A DNA stretch of 64,000 nt from Synaphobranchus kaupii (taxonomy: Eukaryota > Chordata > Actinopteri > Anguilliformes > Synaphobranchidae): contig CM056380.1 of the NCBI GenBank assembly GCA_029718625.1, forward strand, positions 112,350,302 through 112,414,301, in the 5' to 3' direction. Positions 51,517-63,400 of the stretch are shown here, one piece after another. The position numbers and the translations under genes are program-made. Position 1 is the first letter of the stretch. The number at the start of each line of letters is the position of its first letter. The notes below the pieces were generated by a model, which did not search any database, was not told the DNA's origin, and saw only the letters and a list, made by a program, of their open reading frames with translations.

Positions 51517-52016
51517 NNNNNNNNNNNNNNNNNNNNNNNNNNNNNNNNNNNNNNNNNNNNNNNNNNNNNNNNNNNNNNNNNNNNNNNNNNNNNNNNNNNN
51601 NNNNNNNNNNNNNNNNNNNNNNNNNNNNNNNNNNNNNNNNNNNNNNNNNNNNNNNNNNNNNNNNNNNNNNNNNNNNNNNNNNNNNNNNNNNNNNNNNNNN
51701 NNNNNNNNNNNNNNNNNNNNNNNNNNNNNNNNNNNNNNNNNNNNNNNNNNNNNNNNNNNNNNNNNNNNNNNNNNNNNNNNNNNNNNNNNNNNNNNNNNNN
51801 NNNNNNNNNNNNNNNNNNNNNNNNNNNNNNNNNNNNNNNNNNNNNNNNNNNNNNNNNNNNNNNNNNNNNNNNNNNNNNNNNNNNNNNNNNNNNNNNNNNN
51901 NNNNNNNNNNNNNNNNNNNNNNNNNNNNNNNNNNNNNNNNNNNNNNNNNNNNNNNNNNNNNNNNNNNNNNNNNNNNNNNNNNNNNNNNNNNNNNNNNNNN
52001 NNNNNNNNNNNNNNNN
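51517..52016. other. Assembly gap (500 N) at the switch of satellite orientation
   Basis: Exactly 500 N. Monomers left of the gap are in one orientation and those right of it in the other, so the inversion centre is not represented. Confidence 1.
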
Positions 52017-55000
52017 GTCTTTTTTTTGGAATCTGTGGATAAGACATAAGACTATAGTCTTATGTCCAAAAAGTGACAAAATGGCCATAAAATTTTAAAT
52101 GCCGGGTTTTCAGTTAGATTGATGGGAAATCATGCGTATTTACTTACTGTGTTGAAATAAGTGAATAAAAATGTGTTTCGACATTCATGATGAAAAAATG
52201 TGTTTTATTGGAAACTCGGGAAAAGACATAAGACTATAGTCTTACGTCCAAAAAGTGACAAAATGACCATAAAATTTTAGATGACGGTTTTTCAGTTAGA
52301 CTGATGGGAAATCATGTGACGTTACTTACTATGTTGAAATAAGTGAATAAAAATGTGTTATTATACATTTATGATGAAAAATGTGTTTTATTAGAAACTG
52401 GGGAAAAGACATGACTATAGTCTTATGTCCAAAAAGTGACAAAATGACCATAAAATTTTAAATGCCAGTTTTTCAGTTAGATTGATGGGAAATCATGTGT
52501 ATTTACTTACTGTGTTGAAATAAACAAATAAAAATGTGTTTTATACATTTATCACGAAAAATGTCTTTTTTTTGGAATCTGTGGATAAGACATAAGACTA
52601 TATATAGTCTTATGTCCAAAAAGTGACAAAATGGCCATAAAATTTTAAATGCCGGTTTTTCAGTTAGACTGATGGGAAATCATGTGTCTTTACTTACTGT
52701 GTTGAAATAAAAAAATAAAAATGTGTTATTATACATTCATGATGAAAAATGTGTTTTATAGGAAACTCGGGAAAAGACATAGACTATAGTCTTACGTCCA
52801 AAAAGTGACAAAATGACCATAAAATTTTAAATGACGGTTTTTCAGTTAGACTGATGGGAAATCATGTGTATTTACTTACTATGTTGAAATAAGTGAATAA
52901 AAATGTTTTTCGACATTTATGATGAAAAATGTGTTTTATTGAAAACTCGGGAAAAGACATAAGACTATAGTCTTATGTCCAAAAAGAGACAAAATGACCA
53001 TAAAATTTTAAATGCCAGTTTTTCAGTTAGATTGATGGGAAATCATGTGTATTTACTTACTGTGTTGAAATAAACAAATAAAAATGTGTTATTATACATT
53101 TATGATGAAAAATGTCTTTTTTTTGGAATCTGTGGATAAGACATAAGACTATAATCTTATGTCCAAAAAGTGAAAAATGACCATAAAATTTTAAATGACG
53201 GTTTTTCAGTTAGACTGATGGGAAATAATGTGAATTTACTTACTATGTTGAAATAAGTGAATAAAAATGTGTTTTTATACATTTATGATAAAAAATGTGT
53301 TTTATTAGAAACTGGGGAAAAGACATAAGATTATAGACTTATGTCCAAAAAGTGACAAAATGGCCATAAAGTTTTAAATGCCGGTTTTTCAGTTAGATTG
53401 ATGGGAAATCATGCGTATTTACTTACTGTGTTGAAATAAGTGAATAAAAATGTATTTCGACATTCATGATGAAAAAATGTGTTTTATTGGAAACTCGGGA
53501 AAAGACATTAGACTATAGTCTTATGTCCAAAAAGTGACAAAATGGCCATACAATTTTAAATGCCAGTTTTTCAGTTAGATTGATGGGAAATCATGTGTAT
53601 TTACTTACTATGTTGAAATAAGTGAATAAAAATGTGTTATTATACATTTATGATGAAAAATGTGTTTTTTTTAAAAATCTGTGGATAAGACATAAGACTA
53701 TAGTCTTATGTCCAAAAAGTGACAAAATGACCATAAAATTTTAAATGACGGTTTTTCAGTTAGACTGATACGAAATAAAGTGAATTTACTTACTATGTTG
53801 AAATAAGTGAATAAAAATGTGTTATTATACATTTATGATGAAAAATTAGTTTTTTTAAAAATCTGTGGATAAGACATAAGCCTATAGTCTTATGTCCAAA
53901 AAGTGACAAAATGGCCATAAAACTGTAAATGCTGGTTTTTCAGTTAGATTGATGGGAAATCATGTGTATTTACTTACTATGTTGAAATAAGTGAATAAAA
54001 ATGTTTTTCGACATTTATGATGAAAAATGTGTTTTATTGAAAACTCGGGAAAAGACATAAGACTATAGTCTTATGTCCAAAAAGTGAAAAATGACCATAA
54101 AATTTTAAATGCCAGTTTTTCAGTTAGATTGATGGGAAATCATGTGTATTTACTTACTGTGTTGAAATAAACAAATAAAAATGTGTTTTATACATTTATG
54201 ATGAAAAATGTCTTTTTTTTGGAATCTGTGGATAAGACATAAGACTATATATAGTCTTACGTCCAAAAAGTGACAAAATGACCATAACATTTTAGATGAC
54301 GGTTTTTCAGTTATACTGATGGGAAATCATGTGAATTTACTTACTATGTTGAAATAAGTGAATAAAAATGTGTTATTATACATTTATGATGAAAAATGTG
54401 TTTTTTTTTTTAAATCTGTGGATAAGACATAAGACTATAGTCTTATGTCCAAAAAGTGACAAAATGGCCATGAAATTGTAAATGCTGGTTTTTCAGTTAG
54501 ATTGATGGGAAATCATGTGTCTTTACTTACTGTGTTGAAATAAACAAATAAAAATGTGTTTTTATACATTTATGATAAAAAATGTGTTTTATTAGAAACT
54601 GGGGAAAAGACATAAGACTATAGTCTTATGTCCAAAAAGTGACAAAATGACCATAAAATTTTAAATGACGGTTTTTCAGTTAGACTGATGGGAAATCACG
54701 TGTATTTACTTACTGTGTTGAAATAAGTGAATAAAAATGTGTTATTATACATTTATGCTGAAAAATGTGTTTTATTAGAAACTGGGGAAAAGACATAATA
54801 CTATAGTCTTATGTCCAAAAAGTGACAAAATGACCATAAAATTTTAAATGCCAGTTTTTCAGTTAGATTGATGGGAAATCATGTGTATTTACTTACTGTG
54901 TTGAAATAAACAAATAAAAATGTGTTTTATACATTTATCATGAAAAATGTGTTTTATTAGAAACTGGGGAAAAGACATAAGACTATAGTCTTATGTCCAA

Positions 55001-55988
55001 AAAGTGACAAAATGGCCATAAAATTTTAAATGCCGGTTTTTCAGTTAGATTGATGGGAAATCATGTGTATTTACTTACTGTGTTGAAATAAACAAATAAA
55101 AATGTGTTATTACACATTTATGATGAAAAATGTGCTTTATTAGAAACTGGGGAAAAGACATAAGACTATAGTCTTATGTCCAAAAAGTGACAGAATGGCC
55201 ATAAAATTTTAAATGCCGGTTTTTCAGTTAGATTGATTGGAAATCATGTGTATTTACTTACTATGTTGAAATAAGTGAATACAAATGAGTTATTATACAT
55301 TCATGATGAAAAATGTGTTTTTTTGGAAACTGGGGAAAAGACAAAAGACTATAGTCTCATGTTGAAAAATGACAAAATGGCCATAAAATGTTAAATGCCG
55401 ATTTTTCAGTTAGATTGATGGGAAATCATGTGTATTTACTTACTATGTTGAAATAAGTGAATAATAATGTGTTTAGACATTTATGATGAAAAATGTGTTT
55501 TATTGGAAACTGGGGAAAAGACAAAAGACTATAGTCTTATGTCCAAAAAGTGACAGAATGGCCATAAAATTTTAAATGCCGGTTTTTCAGTTAGATTGAT
55601 TGGAAATCATGTGTATTTACTTACTATGTTGAAATAAGTGAATACAAATGAGTTATTATACATTCATGATGAAAAATGTGTTTTTTTGGAAACTGGGGAA
55701 AAGACAAAAGACTATAGTCTCATGTTGAAAAATGACAAAATGGCCATAAAATGTTAAATGCCGATTTTTCAGTTAGATTGATGGGAAATCATGTGTATTT
55801 ACTTACTATGTTGAAATAAGTGAATAATAATGTGTTTAGACATTTATGATGAAAAATGTGTTTTATTGGAAACTGGGGAAAAGACAAAAGACTATAGTCT
55901 TATGTCCAAAAAGTGACAAAATGGCCATAAAATTTTAAATGCCGGTTTTTCAGTTACATTGATGGGAAATCATGTGTATTTACTTACT
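52017..55988 (-). repeat. Satellite array, right arm part 1, about 22 monomers
   Basis: Reverse complement of the left-arm monomer: GGAAACTGGGGAAAAGACAT, AAGACTATAGTCTTATGTCC, AAAAAGTGACAAAATGGCCA, AAATGCCGGTTTTTCAGTTA, GATTGATGGGAAATCATGTG, TATTTACTTACTGTGTTGAA. Subtypes differ at AAATAAACAAATAAAAATG versus AAATAAGTGAATAAAAATG, and GGAATCTGTGGATAAG versus GAAACTGGGGAAAAG. A dimeric higher-order unit of about 363 bp occurs at about 55150-55900 (CATGTTGAAAAATGAC at 55358 and 55721). Confidence 0.97.
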
Positions 55989-57033
55989 GGGCTCTATTTT
56001 CAAACCGGCGCAAACCAGCGCAAGGGGACGGTATAGTCAAACGCAAGCTTGTTGACAGCATCAACGTCTTAAAACTGGCGCTATGGCGTTTCTCAGCAAT
56101 ACCGCTAGGATCAACAAATTCTCTACATAACATCCTTTCGCTTGCGCTGCAGTGGGATGGGTGGCGCTGTCTGGGGCGTGTTCTAAAATACTTTCGGCGC
56201 AGTGACAATTTGAACCAATGAAAACCCATTGCGTTATGATCAGCTGGAACCACCTCTTAGCGGCAACGCAATAGACTCTGGCAATTTGGCAACTTATTAG
56301 TAATGTAGTTCTATGTAGTGTCTATAGGTGATGCCAACATTACACTTCCATTTAATGAACAAATAGCCTGTAATTATTATTAATTAATTAATTTTAATTT
56401 AAACTACTAGAATAAAACAGGACAGCTTACAAGAAACTTGCGATCATGTAGGCCAATAGCCTATAATATATAAATTACACATTAGCACAGTTGAATCATA
56501 AGCCTACCACTTGAATCATAATTATGCCTACATCACCTAATGTAGGCTAATTAACCAAACGATTCATTTAGTCTTCAATCAATCATCAGCAGGGTATATA
56601 AGTGACTATTTATGCAGGCAGGTGTTAGTGGCCTAAAGATTAAATCCCGTGACACTGACGATGGAGTACGTGATCGGTCGACGTTTGCGGCGACGACGAC
56701 AATACACAGAAAGGATATACTTTCAGCGGGTGTCCTTCCTCAACTATACGGACAATGAATGCAGTAAAAAGTCAAAACTCGCATTTTTTCTCAAGTGTGG
56801 GTTCCCTGGGGTGCTTGGTGCTATCGACTGCACGCACATACAGATCCGCGCACCACCCGAGCATGCAATAGTTTTCGTCAATCGCAAAGGAACACATTCC
56901 ATCAATGTCCAGGTGACATGCGATGCCGGCTGCAAAGTCACATATATTTGCCAATTACCCAGGTTCAGCCCACGACTCCTTCATTTTGGCATTCCTGGAG
57001 CCTTCGAATGGAACGTGGATGGGTGCTTATTGG

Positions 57034-57533
57034 CAGGGGCGCCCGCAGGATTTCTTCCCGGGGTACGCAACAGAGGAGGCCAAGCCATAGGCTACATGAA
57101 AACAAAGCCACTACTTAGGACTAACGTTACAACGTAATTTAACGATATATTTTGCACTCATAGGGTCGCATATTACAAGAAGTTTTAATGTAGGAGTAGG
57201 CCCAGCCTACGTTAAAGTCGGATCTTTCATCAGCAAAACCGGACTTACTTACTTCACAATAGAATGGAAATGTTGCGCGCAAAAAGATGTTACGTGACTT
57301 ACAGTAGCCTGATCTTTCATCAGGAAAACCGGAGACCTCACAATAGAATGGAAATGTTGGGCGCAACAAGCTGTTACGCGACTTACAGCACAGTTAATGT
57401 GAACACAATGAAAACACTTCTGACAAGTCAATGTAACTATTGAACATGCTCAAAAAAATGTATTCACTGCTTAAATTTCTAATAAAATATTATCACTGAA
57501 TGCTCGCCAATTGTGTGTGTGTGAGAGAGAGAG

Positions 57534-57573
<40 letters not shown>

Positions 57574-58564
57574 CACGCCACTGCAAATAAAAGAACATGT
57601 TGCCTCAATCACTGCATAAAAATAAATAGCATCTTACCCTTAAGCCCTATTCGGACGGGATAAGTTTTACAGGGGGAGGTGGGGTAATGTAATAATTACT
57701 GGAAGAATATTCCGCATATTCATGTCTATAACTTTTACGGACTGCGCGCTCCCGCACCAGTAAAGATTCCGGAGTCTTTAACCTACTGTTAAATGTCCTG
57801 TAAAAATTACCCCAGGTTAAAGCAATCCCGTGCGAATTGACATGTCCGGTAAAATTCTGTTATTTCCTGTGATAAATTAGTTTTCCCCATTCTTTTCTAC
57901 TGGTTTTTCACGTAAGCACTCGAGGACGCCTTTGGTTGTGCTCTCTTCGGTCCAACTATTGACCGACCTCTAAATGAATGTAACGTTACAATAAATAAGA
58001 AGACAGAGAGCAGAAAAAAAAAAAAAAAACTGGCTAAAAGGTAGGCTACAGTGGGGCAAAGCTTGTGGCCGTTTTAGGTAAGCTATTGTAGCCTAGCTAT
58101 AGCCTTACATACGTACATGTTATGGCCTAACACTGTTTCTTTTCAAGCTAACGTTAATAAAGAGGTGTACCGTGTAATTGCAGGATTCCTCACGCTTTTT
58201 GTGGACATGTTTGCCATGCCAACATTGTCTCCACGTAGTTTTTTTTTTTTTTGGCGGCTCAGTTTTCAGTGAAGATGGGATGTGTAACGTTGTATGACTC
58301 GTGGGGAACATTTTCGGACATCCTCCAATCACTTTCAACTGTGTCTTCCAATCACTTTCAAATGTTTGAAATATGCAAAACTTGGAAAATACAATAACCA
58401 GGCAATACAACGAAGACAATAAGCAAATATCATTTCTCAACATCGTAGAAACAGAGACGCAGAGACTTTGACAATTCACGTCAGTTTTAATGGAAATACT
58501 AATTTTGTTGTTGTTGCTAAGGTACGCAGACTGCATACTCTGCGTACAGCTGGGGGCGCCACTG
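57034..58564. mobile_element. hAT-type element nested in the Harbinger transposase
   Basis: Ends CAGGGGCGCCCGCAG and inverse GCTGGGGGCGCCACTG, flanked by CTTATTGG on both sides (57026-57033 and 58565-58572). An 8-bp duplication and CAG...GGCGCC ends are hallmarks of hAT. 1531 bp with no hAT transposase reading frame, so non-autonomous. The interior holds an 80-bp tandem duplication (57222-57389), a GA tract (57523-57570) and a poly-A/T pair. Confidence 0.9.
57222..57389. repeat. 80-bp tandem duplication inside the hAT element
   Basis: GATCTTTCATCAGCAAAACC, CACAATAGAATGGAAATGTT and GTTACGTGACTTACAG appear twice in order, with about 10% difference. Confidence 0.85.
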
Positions 58565-59082
58565 CTTATTGGGAGACAACGGGTACCCATTGAAGCATTG
58601 GCTGATGACACCATACATCGCACCCAGCACTAGAGCACAACACATTTTTAATCACCGACTAACAAAGGGTCGCGTTGCCATTGAGAGAACATTTGGCCTA
58701 CTCAAAATGAGATTTAGGTGTTTGGATAGGTCGGGTGGATCACTGCAGTATACCCCTGAGAGAGCAGCTGCCTTCATGGTGGCCTGTTGTGTGCTGCGTA
58801 ATATCGCACATCTTCACCAATGTGAAATGCGCCTGCCGGAAGATGTACTTCAGCACCACAGACAGCGACTTTTTAAAGCATGAGAACAACAATTTGATTG
58901 GCTACCATAGAGACACACCTTGGACATTTAAACCCAGCCTTTTAGCAATACCGCCATAAGGTGCGCCAAGATTGCCATCATGAAATGACCAAATTTCTCG
59001 CCGACACGCCCTCAGAGCGATACCGCCAAGCGCTTACTCTTGCGTTCACCATTGCGTTTGGTTTATTAAAATAAAGCCCACT

Positions 59083-60480
59083 GTGTTGAAATAAGTGAAT
59101 AAAAATGTGTTATTATATATTTATGATGAAAAATGTGTTTTATTGGAAACTGGGGAAAAGAGAAAAGAATATAGTTTCATGTCCAAAAAGTGACAAAATG
59201 GCCATAAAATTTTAAATGCCGGTTTTTCAGTTAGATTGATGGGAAATCATGTGTATTTACTTACTGTGTTGAAATAAACAAATAAAAATGTGTTATTACA
59301 CATTTATGATGAAAAATGTGCTTTATTAGAAACTGGGGAAAAGACATAAGACTATAGTCTTATGTCCAAAAAGTGACAGAATGGCCATAAAATTTTAAAT
59401 GCCGGTTTTTCAGTTAGATTGATTGGAAATCATGTGTATTTACTTACTATGTTGAAATAAGTGAATACAAATGAGTTATTATACATTTATGATGAAAAAT
59501 GTGTTTTATTGGAAACTGGGGAAAAGACAAAAGACTATAGTCTTATGTCCAAAAAGTGACAAAATGGCCATAAAATTTTAAATGCCGATTTTTCAGTTAG
59601 ATTGATGGGAAGTCATGTGTATTTACTTACTATGTTGAAATAAGTGAATAAAAATGTTTTATTATATATTTATGATGAAAAATGTGTTTTATTGGAAACT
59701 GGAGAAAAGAGAAAAGAATATAGTCTTATGTCCAAAAAGTGACAAAATGGCCATAAAATTTTAAATGCCGGTTTTTCAATTAGACTGATGGGAAATCATA
59801 TGTATTTACTTACTGTGTTGAAATAAACAAATAAAAATGTGTTATTATATATTTATGATGAAACATGTGTTTTTTTTTTGGAATCTGTGGATAAGACAAG
59901 ACTATAGTCTTATGTCCAAAAAGTGACAGAATGGCCATAAAATTTTAAATGCCGGTTTTTCAGTTAGATTGATGGGAAATCATGTGTATTTACTTACTGT
60001 GTTGAAATAAACAAATAAAAATGTGTTATTAGACATTTATGATGGAAAATGTGTTTTTTTGGAAACTGGGGAAAAGACAAAAGACTAGTCTTATGTCCAA
60101 AAAGTGACAAAATGGCCATGAAATTTTAAATGCCGATTTTTCAGTTAGATTGATGGGAAACCATGTGTATTTACTTACTATGTTGAAATAAGTGAATAAA
60201 AATGTGTTTAGACATTTATGATGAAAAATGTGTTTTATTGGAAACTGGGGAAAAGACATAAGACTATAGTCTTAGATCCAAAAAGTGACAAAATGGCCAT
60301 AAAATTTTAAATGCCGATTTTTCAGTTAGATTGATAGGAAGTCATGTGTATTTACTTACTGTGTTGAAATAAACAAATAAAAATGTGTTATTAGACATTT
60401 ATGATGAACAATGTGGTTAATTGGAAACTGGGGAAAAGACATAAGACTTATGTCCAACAAGTGACAAAATGGACAAAATG
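59083..60480 (-). repeat. Satellite array, right arm part 2, about 7-8 monomers
   Basis: Continues the right-arm monomers in the same orientation after the Harbinger insertion and decays after about 60440. The last monomer is shortened (ACATAAGACTTATGTCCAAC) and the array fades into GATAATTTTTTTGAATCAGA TAGGAAATCATC-like sequence. Confidence 0.95.
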
Positions 60481-63400
60481 ATAATTTTTTTGAATCAGAT
60501 AGGAAATCATCATCAGTCAAGCCACAATCGGTAGCCATAATATAGAGATACCATATGATGATAATAATAATAAAATAAACACAAATGTTCAACTGTCAAA
60601 TTAACTGCGAAGATGTTCGAAATCCCCACGAAACTTTGGAGTAGCCTACCATTATTTATTTATGACCCAAGTAAAATGATTCTACAGGTAGGTTTTGGTA
60701 ACCGATTCTGTACACACTCACGGCTAAAACCAGTTAAGGGTTTTCTAAACCTTTCCCATCCTCGCTCTGAGCGGTTTTAAATTGATGCGTCGTTCGGTGA
60801 ACGAGCCATTTAGATTTGGTTGTAAAATAGGCCTCCTGTAACCTTAGACTACCTTTATACGGATATAGCTAACTCCAACCTGTTTCCAGTTCTTAATTAT
60901 CAATCAAGCAGTTAATTGAAAATAAAGTACTGATGTTTATTTAACTATTTATTTTATTTTTATTTATTCTTTATTGAAATGGTCAGTAAGTTACTTAAAG
61001 TACCCTGATGTTAATTTTGCTATTTATTTCATTTCTATTCTTTATTTGATCAGTGTTAATTTCTAAAATTGCTTGATGATGTTAATTCATGTTAATATTA
61101 TAATAATTTAATAATGTAAAAATGTTTGTAATAAGGATATTTGTTTAAGAAAGCAGTCTTTTGAGTACCTTTGCATAGTCATATTGATGCTAAATCTGTG
61201 CACAATCCACGTAGAAAAGGTCTATTTTCATTCAAGCTCAAAAGTTCACTATATCGGCTGCCATATTGGTACTCTGTGAGTCCCCCCCCCCCCCTCTAAA
61301 ATCGGTATCGGTCTCAAAAATCCCATATCGGTCGGGCTCTACTGTGTAGTTAGCAAAATTGTTTTATGGGAATGCAGAAGCTACCGAAAACTAGCGGGGA
61401 AAGGTCAGAATTGAGCTTGAAAGTTGAAGATCAAACATAAACTTTGGAAATCGAGACATCGGAATCAATTTCTGTAATTTTATGTTTAAAATCATTCAGC
61501 AAAACTACTAACCATTTGATTCTCATTTTTCAATTTCTGTAAGGGAAAACGATTGTCCAAAAAGTACATGGATGACATGAGTTTTAGCATTGTTTTCCAC
61601 GATTTGGAAAGATAATAGCCTTCTGTATAAGACCATGATATCACATCCATTTGAATGAATAATTCTAAGTACAATTTTTATTGACTTATTGGACAAAAGT
61701 CCATATACATGCGTATTTATTTATTAATTAATTTTTTTTCTGAATATGCATCCTTATTTATCCATTTATTTATTTCACCATGGTCCTTGAATTACATTGA
61801 TCTCTCATTCATCTTTTTTATGAAAAAAGCATGTATGTATGAGATTTATAATTTTTCATTTTTTTTTTTTTTCCCCCATAAGATTATTATTAATATTCAC
61901 GATAACTACTAATGTTTTAAAATACATACTCATTCACTGGATGAGCCGCCCTGCGGTAGCACTGCAGGGAAAGTGAATGTGTTACCTTAAAGCCTTTGGT
62001 ATTTTATGATTCTGGTGCACTGGGAACGGCTCGCCCTAGCTGCCATAATTTAGCCAGCCATGAGGTAAGCGAATCGATACCCTCAGCACTACCGAAGCCA
62101 CAGCAAACCTTTCACAACATGAAGGCAAATCCATCTATTTAATGAATGCCTTCATCTCCAAATAACATTGTTTAATTTGATCTTATGTCTTTGTCCTTGG
62201 CATTTCGGATATCGTTTCCCCCCGGTCGTTTTGTCTTAACATAGGAGCAAAGTCAAAAGATAATGTTATGGGTTTACCTTGGATTCTTTTATGGTGCCTT
62301 CTGCCTGCCTGGCTCTTCCTGGCTGTATAGAATGAGCCCTACTGTGTTACTGTGTGTCTCTCTCACTCTTAGGGGAAATTATAGGGAACATTTCTTTTTT
62401 AAGGCATGGTGTCCATTTTTATATAATTGGCGCTTGAATTATTTATGACATTAATTGCTACATTATCGACTGCCTGTCAACTCTCCCTTCAGCAAGTCTA
62501 TCATTCTTAGCAGGCGGAGCAACCTCAGCCTAAAGTCGACTGACAAGCTAATTATACCATCTCCTCCCACAGTGACAAATGTTGCTCATCTGAAACCATC
62601 CTGGAAAGAGGACTCTTTTTTCCCCCCTCCTGTGGTGGATATGTCCAGCTGGCGGAGAGCTGGTCCGGGGTGGGACCGGGGTCCGGGGTGTGACCAGTGG
62701 TGGACGAATCCCCCCCCCTCCCCCGTGTCTCAATCAGCCACCAGCTATCTCCCCCATGGTCAGAACCGATCGGGCACTTGGATCCACATCCTGTTATTGC
62801 ACTGACCGGAAAAAAGGTCTAGCGTGTGATGAATGTGAACATTTAGCAGTTTTCCTAACCCCTCTGACACCAGGCACCCTTTGCACTCCCAGGAAAAGTA
62901 TAACAGGAATTTTTTATCAAAATGTAAGGAATGGAGGTCCAATACAAGGGTGCAATGATCATGAATGATATACAGGAAAGAAAATACAGTATACAACACA
63001 ATCAAAAATCAATTAAGAAGTCACTATAAGATTGAAAAACAGATAACTGAGTTTCCGCAACCTGGTGAAAGATGGGTTCATTCTTGCCCTGGCCTCCATA
63101 GAGTTCAATCAGTACGGTTAAAAAACGAAAAGGAGATTGAGCCTTCAACGTACAGGCCCATAAACTATGGACCCGCATTACCTGACTTTTTATGTACTAT
63201 TTTGTGTACTTTTTTTTTTTTAGCATTGTACATTAACCATACTTTAATTGTTACCATAACCTGTCTATTATTTCATTATTTGTAGGCTATTTCTTTTTAA
63301 ATTGTGTCTGCTGCTCGGAGCCCTATTTTGTAATGCACCTTGAATGCACTGCATGAAAAGCCCTAAATAACGACATTGCCACTATTGTTTGCTCAGCCCA

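Larger units (their letters stand above)
56649..58883 (+). pseudogene. Harbinger transposase pseudogene, interrupted
   Basis: First piece (56649-57033): FPGVLGAIDCTHIQIRAPPE holds the first catalytic Asp, then GTHSINVQVTCDAG. After a one-base shift near 56950 come YPGSAHDSFILAFLEPSNG with the second Asp. Second piece (58573-58883): GDNGYPLKHWLMTPYIAP, then GRVAIERTFGLLKMRFRCLD with the catalytic Glu, then AAFMVACCVLRNIAHLHQCE. Broken by at least two frameshifts and a 1.5-kb insertion, and the N-terminal part is short compared with the family's 350 or so residues. No Myb-like partner gene was seen. Confidence 0.9.
55989..59079 (+). mobile_element. PIF/Harbinger transposon inserted in the satellite
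   Basis: Ends GGGCTCTATTTT and inverse AAAATAAAGCCC, flanked by ACT on both sides (55986-55988 and 59080-59082). An uninterrupted monomer has a single ACT at TTACTTACTGTG. It carries a DDE_4/Harbinger-type transposase in two pieces and is about 1.55 kb without the nested hAT element. The subterminal regions are GC-rich (CAAACCGGCGCAAACCAGCG). Confidence 0.9.

Noticed and set aside
56649..58883. Functional HARBI1-like host gene
   Set aside because: The frame is broken at least twice, the N-terminal part is short, and the unit lies between transposon ends with a target duplication, so it is a transposon copy.
47700..60480. CRISPR-like array
   Set aside because: The repeats are contiguous 183-bp monomers without unique spacers, in a vertebrate genome. 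It is a satellite.
62455..63285. Open frames of 92-116 codons near the right end
   Set aside because: Low-complexity Pro-rich translations of C runs or unmatched sequence. No domain recognised.
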